Below, piece by piece: positions 55,163-64,000 of a stretch of DNA of 64,000 bases (position 1 is the stretch's first letter; every line of letters begins with the position of its first letter). The translations under genes were made by a program, and so were the position numbers. A model generated the notes under the pieces. That model worked only from the letters and a program-made list of their open reading frames with translations. It did no database searches and was not told the DNA's origin. The stretch lies in NCBI RefSeq assembly GCF_030272615.1, contig NC_081413.1, positions 564,944,510 through 565,008,509 of the forward strand, given 5' to 3'. The stretch comes from Cryptomeria japonica (Eukaryota > Streptophyta > Pinopsida > Cupressales > Cupressaceae).

Positions 55163-58100
55163 AAGGTTCACATAAATCTTGAAGTTCGTGTCCAATCATC
55201 TTTCTAACAATTAGTTAGGATGTAAAATATCAAATGCATATAAATTATACAATTGGAATATATCCTAATTTTAAAAGTTAATTTTCTATTTTTATTTTTA
55301 AGGGGTAAATATTTTTTATGAGATTTATGAATCATGAGACACAAATAGGGGACCTCATACCCAACATTAATAATTAGTAATGACATCTCAATTTTAAGAA
55401 AGAAAGAAATTTTTTTTCTCTATATGGGTCATATCAAAATGACTTATGAAAATTTGAACTTTGGTGACAAAAACCACAACACCACAACTTAACAATCACA
55501 CTATGTTATTACCAAGAAATATAATTCTCTACTATTCTAATTTCAAATATATATTTCAATAACATTATGACTTAAAAAATTAATCCAAATATATATGTTA
55601 GTTATTATTTCAATTATTTTTTTTACCTTTAAATAACTTATTAGGTAAAGGCGTATTACACTCACATATGGATGTAAAAATTATTGTCAATAAAAACTAG
55701 TTGCTCATAACACTTAAATGTATGAAAAACAAAAATTCATTTTATTAGTAATATTATTATTTATATTTTTTTATTACAAGATTAATGCCTTAATATTCTC
55801 ATAAATATATATAGAAACAAATATATATTTCTACATTGTTTTAAATATATTTTATATAAATATGTAATATAATAAAATAGTAGTATAATATAAGATTAGA
55901 AATAATATTGTTAGTTATAGGTATTGAAAGTGTCCATAAATCATTGTTTTTATAAAACATTTAATGAAAATATAAAAAATATAATAATAAAAATACATAA
56001 AATATATATGTTAGTTATTACTTCAATTATTTATTTACCTTTAAATAACTTATTAGGTAAGGCATATTACACTTACATATGAATGTAAAAATGTTTCATA
56101 ATCTAGTGAGTGCAAGAGTTGAACTTTGGACTTCCATGAAAGAACTCAAAGTCACGATTGATTGTTTGAACTATGCGCCGAAGTCCATAATATAATCTTA
56201 TCTTAATAATAATTTAATATTAATATAATATAATAATTTTTTAAGTAGAATAATAAAGGAATATCTTTTGGCTACATTACCTATATTTCTCTAAAGATAG
56301 ATATGCTAATATACTTCCATTCAAATTACATCTTATATCAATGCACCTTTTCTCTATTCTAAAATTGAATAGTTCTAAGTGAACTCCCTAACTTAAACAC
56401 ATTTTTTTTATTATATTTAAACACCTTAAACAATATAATCTTTTATCAATTTTCTTTTATGTATAATTTTTTTCTTTTCAATAATCTTGAATCCTATTAA
56501 TGCAATCTACCTTTTGATCACTTTGCATCTAAAAAGCTAGACCATATTCTTAGGATAATATTAAAATGAAATAATTTATTATCACCAATACAAATAACTT
56601 GGAAAGTAGTTTAACTCTTATTTCTTTACATAAATAATTTAATCATAAAATAAATTTTCCAAACATAATTCTTGAAATACAGCTTGGATACAATCATTAA
56701 CAGAAGGTTTATTTACTTTCCCTAAATGCTGAAATTATTTTTTAAAATTATTAAAATAATATAAAATAGAATAATAAATATCCAATAGAAAGTATAATCA
56801 TATTATAATTAATAATAAATAAGCCTACCTTCATATCTATTCATTTGAGACTATGCCATTTCATAGCTTTTCCAATGCTAGAGTGCTACCATTTCACATT
56901 CCTCTTGCACATGTTATTTCCATTCCCATGTCAACTTTATAGCTAGGTGGTATGTTAATATTTTTCATAAATGTACATATAATACATAAAATCTGTTTTT
57001 TTCATGAAAATATAACAAGTGCCACATAGTGACTAGTACTTGCCTTGTTTTTAGTATAGTTTTAATAATAATTATGATTTAATTTATTAATTTGAAAAAA
57101 TTAAAAAATTAAATTAAATTAATAAGGAAAAAGAATAAGTAACTCTTGAAATGAAATGTCTTCGGAAAGCTATATTTTTTAAATTTTTTAAAGAATAAGT
57201 GATATATTTTTATATTTAATTTTTTCTAAAATAGTAATATAATAATAATAATTTTATACTAATTTTAAAATATTATAATAATAATAATAATAATATGTGA
57301 TATATTAAAAAATAATTTAATATTGATAGAAATATAATATAAGATGGTATAATAATATTGTAATTTTAATTATTATAGTTTTTTTTATTATATTATCTTA
57401 CAGGGAAAAAAGTATTAGCCAATCGTTTACAAGAGAAATATATATTTTTAATTATAAAGTTAACAAATATGCATGTATACTTTAAAATAAATTTAAAAAT
57501 TTAAAAGAAAGAAAAATATATGTTTATGATTTGTCAAAATAATTTTTTTTAATAACTATTCAAGTATAATAATAGTGTAGTGTTAATAGATTTTAGTTTA
57601 TTTGCTTTGGTAAATAATTTATAATTGAAACATAAATATATAATAATAATAATTTGATACTAAAAATTTTGTTTTTAAAAATATTTAATAGAAATATAAA
57701 AATATAATAATATAATAATAAAAATATATTAAAACATAATAATTTAATCAATCTTAATATTTTTTTTAGACTCAATTGGCATAATTGTCAATGGAACCCA
57801 ATCTTAATAGTATTTAATATTTATTATAATATAATAATCTTTTTAATAGAATAATGAACAATTATGATATCTTTGGATGTACTTTACTTATATTTTTCTA
57901 AAGATAAATATACTAGTTTACTTCCGTTCAAATTACATCTTATATCAATTGAATAGTTCTAAATGAATCCACCAACCTATACAAGACTCCAACAAAAACA
58001 CCTTAAAATATAAAATCCTCTATCAAAATTTTTTATTATATTTAAACACCTTAAAATATAAAATCCTCTATCAGATTATTTTATTATATATAAATTTTTT

Positions 58101-58577
58101 TTTTCAATAATCTTGAACCCTATTAATGCAAGCTACCTTTTGTATACGCCAGCATCAGCATCCCATCTTGACGGCTGGCATATATCTGTTGAAACTTGGT
58201 GAATCCACGCTTCTCACTGCTCACGCTCGTCACCTTCCGTCAGAAAAAAGTCACATGAAACGGCTTTCTCTAAACAAGATCAAATAACCCAACTGTGTAA
58301 GGTGTAGATTCATTCCCCACATCTTGGAGAGGCGTCACGAGAGCTAGGCTTGCATGGAAACTGTGCCGTACAAGAGCGATTTGAATCCCTCGAGGGAACT
58401 CAAACGTACATTGCGGCGCAGACAATCGAAATTGTCAGAGTTATCAACACAGCTATATTTAAGGCAACAACTGTTCCTGAAATCTTCGGGAATTTGACGG
58501 TTTGGAAAGGTAGGAAAGGGGACTGGGCAGTTATTCCGGAAGAATCGAGAGTTTTAGTTTTATTTAGCGAAAGATGA
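55163..58577. repeat. Copy A of a degenerate large duplication
   Basis: Its left end (GGTTCACATAAATCTTGAAG then TTCGTGTCCAATCATC) matches 59,556 onward. Its right end (from CAATAATCTTGAACCC to TTTAGCGAAAGATG) matches 60,920-61,398. Copy A is about 1.6 kb longer. It contains an additional internal duplicate of the same AT-rich words (56,250-56,500 resembles 57,860-58,130: AAAGATA(A/G)ATATGCTA, then TTCAAATTACATCTTATATC, then CCTATTAATGCAA). Most of it is AT-rich and non-coding. Confidence 0.65.
58126..58577 (+). other. GC-richer conserved island A, possible gene 5' remnant
   Basis: Within AT-rich spacer, about 450 bp have balanced composition and about 90 per cent or more identity to island B by eye. 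It starts with an inverted pair ATACGCCAGC and GCTGGCATAT. An open frame (58,350-58,577) begins MHGNCAVQERFESLEGTQTY. An alternative frame from ATG 58,355 reads METVPYKSDLNPSRELKRTL then RRRQSKLSELSTQLYLRQQ. A GT following TTTGGAAAG (about 58,509) could be a splice donor. I do not recognise either peptide. It may be a promoter plus first exon of a lost gene. Confidence 0.4.
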
Positions 58578-58664
58578 TTTTAAAAAAATTGAAAAATTAT
58601 AAATATAGCAGATTTTCAAATTGTGTTTACATTTTTTTTTAATGATGTTTAACAGATTTTTTGA

Positions 58665-59300
58665 ATGTTTCTAAATTTTTTAAGTGATAATTTAGTCTTT
58701 TCACAGTTCATAATGTTAGGTTTTTATTTTTCATTTCTGAATTGTATTGTGTGATATTTTCAATCAACAAAAATGAAATAATTATTTAGAGAGTAGAAAA
58801 TTATCATTTTCAAATTTCTTAAGTGATAATTTAGTCTTTTCATAGTTCATACTGTTAGGTTTTTTTTCATTTCGGAATTGCATTATGTAATATTTTCGAT
58901 CAACAAAGATGAAAGAATTAGTTAGAGAGTAGAAAGTTATCATTTTCAAATTTCTTAAGTGATAATTTAGTCTTTTCACAGTTCATAATGTTAGGTTTTT
59001 TTCATTTCGGAATTGTATTGTATGATATTTTTAATCAACAAAGATGAAAGAATTAGATAGAGGGTAGAAAATTATTATTTTCAAATTTCTTAAGTGATAT
59101 TTTAGTCTTTTGACAGTTAGTAATGTTAGGTTTTTTTCATTTATCAATTGTATTGTGTAATATTTTCAATCAACAAAGATGAAAGAATTAATTAGAGAGT
59201 AAAAAATTATCATTTTCAAATTTCTGAAGTGATAATTTAGTCTTTTCAGAGTTCATAATGTTAGTTTTTTTCATTTCTAAATTATATTGTGTGATATTTT
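58665..59300. repeat. Tandem ~135-bp AT-rich repeat, about 4.5 copies
   Basis: The word AAGTGATAATTTAGTCTTTT recurs at about 58,682, 58,819, 58,959, 59,229 and (one T changed) 59,090. It is followed each time by AGTT(C/A)(A/G)TAATGTTAGG and TTTTTCATTTC, then ATTTTCAATCAACAAAGATG and AGAATTA. A single degenerate copy recurs at about 61,475 next to island B. Confidence 0.88.
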
Positions 59301-59555
59301 CATGAAAATTATCAAGTAGTGCAATTTAAAAATGAAAAAGCATTTAACCTTTGAATTATAACAATTGTTAGAAAAACACAGCAATGCTTTTTATATTCTT
59401 AAAAATGTTAGCTTATTTTGGCTAGCAGCTGCTGCTCCACTTTTTGTGCAACAATTTGTGGAGCTGGTGGCCCCATGCTTTCCAGGCCCTCCTTTTTTTC
59501 CAGCGTATTTTTTTTTTATTAAGCAGTAGGTGCTCCACAAAACAAGGAAAAATTT

Positions 59556-61398
59556 AGGTTCACACAAATCTTGAAGTTTGTGTCCAATCATCTTTCTAAC
59601 AACTAGCTAGGATGTGGGTAGAAATTATATGATTGAAATATATTCTAATTTAAAAAGTAAATTTTCTATTTTTTATTTTTAAGGGGTAAACATTTTTTAT
59701 GAGAGTTATGAATGGATTAGATACAAATAGAAAGAAAGAGATTCTTAATAGAAAGAAAGAGAGATTCTTTTTTCTATATGGGTCATAGCAAAATGATTTA
59801 TGAAAATTTGAACTTTGGTGACAAGAACCACAACACGCCATTTAACCATTGCTTTATGTTATTACCAAAAAAGATAATTCTCTATTATTCTAATTTCAAA
59901 TATATATAGAGAGATATAGATATAAAATTAGTATTGACATCTCAATAGAAAAAAAGAGAGATTCTTTTTTATATATGAGTCATAGCAAAATGACTTATGA
60001 AAATTTGAACTTTGGTGACAAGAACCACAACATTAGGATTTAACCATCACACTATGTTATTACCAAGAAAGATAATTCTCTACTATTCTGATTTCAAATA
60101 CATATTTTAATAACAATATTGCTTAAAAAATTGATATATATGTGTGTTCATATGGATGTGAAAAAGTTTGTTAATAAAAACTAGTTGTTCATAACACTTC
60201 AAATGCATGCAAAACAAAAAATCATTTTATTATTAATTTTTTTGATTTATATTGTTTTTATTACAAGATTAATGTCTTAATATTCTCATAAATATATATA
60301 AAAACAAAAGTATATTTCTACATTGTTTTAAATATATTATATATAAATATAAAATATAATAAAATAATATTATAATATAAAATTAAAAATAATATTATTA
60401 ATTATGGAAATTTTAAGTGTCTTTAAATCATTATTTTGTAAAAATATAATGAAAACATAATAATAAGAATATATTAAAACATAATAATATAATCATATCT
60501 TTTTTGCTTCTTTTTTATATCATGTGAGTTGAAATTTAGACCTACATAGAAAGATCTCAAAACCTCGATTGGCTATTTGAGCTATGAGCCAAACACATAA
60601 TATAATCATATTTTAATAATAATTTAACATTAAATATAATATAATAATAATTATAATATAATCATTTTTTAAATAGAATAATAAACAAATATGATATCTT
60701 TTGATTAGTTTATAAGATAAATATGCTAGTTTGTTCATATTCAAATTACACCTTATATCCATAGACCCGAAATCAAATAATTGTAAATGAACTCACCAAC
60801 TAAGACAAGACTTAACAAGAATACCTTAAAATATAAAATCCTCCATCACATTTTTTTATTATATTTAAACACCTTAAAATATAAAATCCTCTATCAGATT
60901 ATTTTATTATATATAAATTTTCTTTTCAATAATCTTGAACCCTATTAATGCAAGCTACCCTTTGTATACGCCAGCATCAGCATCCCATCTTGACGGCTGG
61001 CATATATCTGTTCAAACTTGGTGAATCCACACTTCTCACTGCTCACGCTCGTCACCTTCTGTCAGAAAAAAAGTCACATGAAACGGCTTTCACTAAACAA
61101 GATCAAATAACCCAACTGTGTATGGTGTAGATTCATTCCCCACATCTTGGAGAGGCGTCACGAGAGCTAGGCTTGCATGGAAACTGTGCCGTACAAGAGC
61201 GATTTGACTCCCTCGAGGGAACTTAAACCTACATTGCGGCGCAGACAATCGAAATTGTCAGAGTTATCAACACAGCTATATTTAAGGCAATAACCGTTCC
61301 TGCAATCTCCGGGAATTTGACGGTTTGGAAGGGTGGGAAAGGGAGCTGGGCAATTATTCCGGAAGAATCGAGAGTCTTATTTTAATTTAGCGAAAGAT
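59556..61398. repeat. Copy B of the degenerate large duplication
   Basis: It begins GGTTCACACAAATCTTGAAG and ends with island B. Two short sub-repeats lie in its left part: TTTATGAAAATTTGAACTTTGG, shortened by one base to meet the limit in places, occurs near 59,800 and 59,995, each with AAGAACCACAACA. The 1.6 kb extra found in copy A is missing. Confidence 0.65.
60935..61398 (+). other. GC-richer conserved island B
   Basis: It is near-identical to island A, including the ATACGCCAGC/GCTGGCATAT pair and both ATG contexts (GCTTGCATGGAAACTG). The first frame has gained a stop after SLEGT. The alternative frame (METVPYKSDLTPSRELKPTL) stops after LRQ. Substitutions between the two islands fall in all codon positions, so neither frame shows obvious protein constraint. 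Confidence 0.45.
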
Positions 61399-61759
61399 AT
61401 TTTTTACAGCCGATTTTCAAATTGTGTTTAAATCATCTTAATGATGTTTAACAGATGTTTTAAATGTTTCTAAATTTCTTAAGTGATAATTTAGTCTTTT
61501 TATAATCTTAGCTTTTCATTTTTGAATTGTATTGTGTGATATTTTTCACAGTTTGTGATATTTTTCATCAGCAAAGATGAAATAACTAGTTAAAAATTAT
61601 CATTTTCTGCTTTCTAACTAATTGTTTCATTATGATAATAGATGATCTGAAATAGTGATGAAAAATATCAGACACTGTAATTCAGAAATGAAAAAACTAA
61701 TTTACTTCTTTACAAGATAAACTTTTTAATTTTGATAATTTAATTTTTTATAAGATAAG

Positions 61760-62165
61760 TTTTTAAATTTTTTTGACCAATGTGCAACAGATTTTTAAAA
61801 TATCTCTAAATTTATGAATGATTTGTAAAGGATTCTGAAAATATTTATAAATTTCTGAAATCATGTGTAACAGACATTTAAAATATCTCTAAATCTTTCA
61901 AAAATAATGTATAATGGACTTACATATCTTCAAAATATCTCTAAATTTATGAATGATTTGTAAAGAATTCTGAAAATATTTATAAATCTCTAGAATTATG
62001 AGTAACAGAACTTTAAAATGTCTCTAAATCTCTCCTTATGTATAATAGACTTACGGATTCTCAAAATATTTCTAAATTTATGAATTTGTATTGAATTCTG
62101 AAAATGTTTATAAATCTCTAAAATCATGTGTAATAGACCTTTAAAATGTCTCTAAATCTCTCAAA
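61760..62165. repeat. Tandem ~125-130-bp AT-rich repeat, three copies
   Basis: The order TAAAATATCTCTAAATTTATG, ATTCTGAAAATATTTATAAA, CTCT(G/A)(A/G)AATCATGTGTAA, CAGAC then TTTAAAATGTCTCTAAATC is repeated with starts near 61,795, 61,925 and 62,055. It ends about 90 bp before the DREB upstream region. Confidence 0.82.
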
Positions 62166-62309
62166 TAATATATAAAAATGCGTAAATAAGATCATACAGC
62201 CATCAAATTTAGATCCTCCAATTCACAATTTTTAGGGTTAAGACAAACCAGATGAAGATGGATGATGATGATGGCGTTCATGCTCAGTTTTCCATGTTTT
62301 GCTGGAAAT

Positions 62310-62586
62310 CCGCGCCACGTAGCTGCGCAATCCGATTGGAGCATAACCCCGCTAATGAGTGGCACGCAGGGGACGCGTGTCTGAGGATCAGAACCTCTGT
62401 TGACGTAACAGACAGCTGTGCTGTGCGAGCTTCAATCTGTCTAGGGCAAAGTGCGGGCGGATCAGATTCGGGCCATGGTGGCTTATATTGGATTGGCCAG
62501 GCAGACATTCACCCGCATTGCAAATCCAAATTGGAGTTCAAAGTTCAAGCATTTTTATCTTTACCTAGGGTTTTGATTCACAGGAA
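62310..62586 (+). promoter_or_regulatory. Probable DREB promoter and 5' leader
   Basis: Composition changes sharply from AT-rich to mixed at about 62,230. CCACGTAG (62,315-62,322, ACGT core), GATTGG (reverse CCAAT) at about 62,333 and TGACGTAA (62,401-62,408) are candidate stress-type elements. TTATATT (62,483-62,489) is the only TATA-like word, about 100 bp before the ATG, which would give a leader of about 70 nt. These are sequence-word matches only. Confidence 0.45.
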
Positions 62587-63249
62587 ATGCCAAAGCAGGC
62601 GAGAAAGAGGAAGAGAGAGGCAGGAAAGGGTTCGAAGAAAGGGTGCATGAAGGGCAAGGGCGGGCCAGAGAACGCTCTCTGTACTTTCCGAGGCGTGAGG
62701 CAGCGAACTTGGGGAAAATGGGTGGCTGAAATTCGGGAGCCGAACCAGGGCGCTCGGCTCTGGTTGGGAACTTATGCCACAGCAGAAGAGGCAGCGCTCG
62801 CTTACGATGCGACCGCCCGCTCGCTCTATGGCACCTGTGCACGCCTCAATTTGCCCTCAAGGTGTTCTGCGTCTGAAAACCCTAATTTTCATGGCGGCTC
62901 TCAGCCCTGTTCTTCTTCTTCTTCACCTTTAAAGGTCGATGAAGAAAGGTCGAAATGCCCGACAAAGGATGATTCGAAAGGAGGGGCTTTGGAGGGGCAA
63001 GAGCAGGGTGGTTTGGAGGAGCCATTTGGAGAGCTTTTCGATTCTCCGTCTCATGCCCTAACTGAAATTAGTCCCGTGTGGGACAACCACCCTGTGAGTA
63101 CTTTGGAGTTTTCGGGGTTTGATGAATTGAAGGAAGATGAGCTCCATGCTTTTGATGATTGCTTTCATATGGATCAAATTGTTCTGAAGAAGTGGCTCTC
63201 TGAGGGTTACGATCCATTCGTTCATTTATCTTGGGTTTCTCCGGTGTGA
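62587..63249 (+). CDS. DREB2-type AP2/ERF transcription factor
   Basis: The 220-residue intronless protein starts [25 protein letters not shown] (6-10) is a likely nuclear localisation signal. The conserved [20 protein letters not shown] (20-39) is the motif that precedes the AP2 domain in A-2 (DREB2) proteins. The AP2 domain spans about 34-90, with the beta-sheet [12 protein letters not shown], the helix [17 protein letters not shown] and the end [10 protein letters not shown]. Val46 and Glu51 correspond to V14 and E19, typical of DREB proteins that bind the DRE core (A/GCCGAC) in stress-response promoters. The C-terminal half has a Ser-rich linker and acidic, aromatic patches ([28 protein letters not shown]), probably an activation domain. 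Length and intronless structure fit the family. A second, longer upstream frame overlaps the start (62,252-62,650). This is the only intact cellular gene in the window. Confidence 0.93.
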   Translation: MPKQARKRKREAGKGSKKGCMKGKGGPENALCTFRGVRQRTWGKWVAEIREPNQGARLWLGTYATAEEAALAYDATARSLYGTCARLNLPSRCSASENPNFHGGSQPCSSSSSPLKVDEERSKCPTKDDSKGGALEGQEQGGLEEPFGELFDSPSHALTEISPVWDNHPVSTLEFSGFDELKEDELHAFDDCFHMDQIVLKKWLSEGYDPFVHLSWVSPV

Positions 63250-63548
63250 TTCATAGCATATTGGTTTAATTGGGGATTTTCCTGGCTCAGATTCATACAT
63301 TGATCTTATTTGTGTCATTTGCCTGTCGATTTGTTCTGTGATGAGGTCGTATATTTTTTAACCAAATGTAAGTAGTATGGTCGAGGTTCGAATCTCCATT
63401 CATACCCTCCCTCCGTTTGTTCAATCTCAGTGCTGCTGCTTCTTCATCCTATTTCTGTTTTTCTATATTGTATAGAGAATTATGCCAGTCTTACGTTGGT
63501 TTTGTCTGGAAACAGCTTTGGAAACGTTGATTCAGTGATCCTTTTTGT
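63250..63548 (+). other. 3' flank of the DREB gene
   Basis: No further domain or gene follows the TGA. No perfect AATAAA is present near the stop, and the 3' end of the transcript cannot be placed from sequence alone. Confidence 0.4.
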
Positions 63549-63895
63549 CATGGAATTTTTAAATTTTGGTGCCCTGCAACTTTTCTGGTTTGTAAGTTTC
63601 AATCTAGCTGTGCATTGCATTATATTGAATCATATTTTATGAGTATTGAATTCATTCGTATACTGAAGTCATTCATTCATCCATATAATGTTTAATTTTT
63701 TAATCATGGAATTCTAATTTTGGTGCCCATCTGTTCACATGGATTTTAAGTTTCAGTTTAGCTGTGCATTTTTTTTAATCATGGAATTCAAATTTTGGTG
63801 CCCAACTGTTCACATGGATTTTAAGTTTCAGTTTAGCTGTACATTACACTATATTGAATCATATTTTATGAGTGTGAATTCATTCATTCATATAA
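63549..63895. repeat. Direct repeats of a ~75-bp unit downstream of DREB
   Basis: The block CATGGAATT, then AAATTTTGGTGCCC, then TTCACATGGATTTTAAGTTT, then AGCTGTGCAT is present at about 63,549, 63,708 and 63,780. The first and third copies are followed by the same tail, ATATTGAATCATATTTTATG and AATTCATTC. So the outer unit spans about 110 bp and the middle copy is shortened. Confidence 0.82.
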
Positions 63896-64000
63896 AATTT
63901 AAGTTTTTTTTTATAATATTCAACAGTGTGAAATATATATGTTCTGAAAGAGATTTTTTTATAATATTCAATAGTGTGAATGTGAAATATATATCTGTTC

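Noticed and set aside
54986-55386. Two short minus-strand frames (60-69 codons)
   Set aside because: They fall at the left edge of the duplicated AT-rich segment, are not kept in copy B, and have no similarity.
62284-62842. Minus-strand frames over the DREB promoter and 5' coding region
   Set aside because: They are explained by the higher GC content and the DREB coding sequence on the opposite strand.

Overview
This is a repeat-dominated stretch of a large plant nuclear genome. LTR retrotransposons, a plant-type LINE, microsatellites and AT-rich spacer fill almost all of it. The only gene that looks intact is an intronless DREB2-type AP2/ERF transcription factor at the right end (62,587-63,249, + strand). 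The density of nested, stop-riddled retroelements suggests a big seed-plant genome, possibly a gymnosperm. That is an inference from repeat load and style, and no diagnostic marker gene is present.

Layout. 1-10.2 kb holds minus-strand debris: gag fragments with zinc knuckles, a primer-binding site (PBS), opposed LTR ends, and a long decayed reading frame of unknown function (2.6-6.2 kb). Next to that frame is an array of about 14 palindromes centred on TTTAAA (6.3-7.6 kb). 11.3-13.0 kb holds a copia-like gag scrap and a decayed proline-rich frame containing a 42-bp minisatellite. From 14.1 kb a second hairpin array begins, built from alternating CTTATCCC and GGGATAAG. It is split by a complete nested Ty3/gypsy chromovirus (14,512-20,578, perfect 5-bp target duplication AGTTG) and resumes to about 21.76 kb. 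A complete Ty1/copia element lies at 22,759-29,478. 29.5-33.9 kb has AT-rich minisatellites and a roughly 550-bp inverted pair of LTR segments. 33.9-41.6 kb is a gypsy-type LTR element with gag and protease but no visible reverse transcriptase, RNase H or integrase. 42.5-43.0 kb is a LINE RNase H fragment. 45,404-51,987 (minus) is an apparently complete LINE with a poly(A) tail and a 19-bp target duplication. 52-62 kb is AT-rich spacer with long CT tracts, a probable solo LTR, a degenerate multi-kilobase duplication carrying two GC-richer islands, and two tandem-repeat blocks. The DREB gene and its promoter follow.

The mobile genes no longer work together as units. Every autonomous element carries several in-frame stops, and some have lost catalytic residues. 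Most recognisable stops in the chromovirus, the copia element and the LINE fit C-to-T (or G-to-A) changes, often CAG to TAG, as expected from long methylation and deamination. The most unusual pattern is that at least three unrelated LTR-like sequences each carry their own family of clustered short palindromes or hairpins. The DREB gene is the only locus with a clear cellular role.
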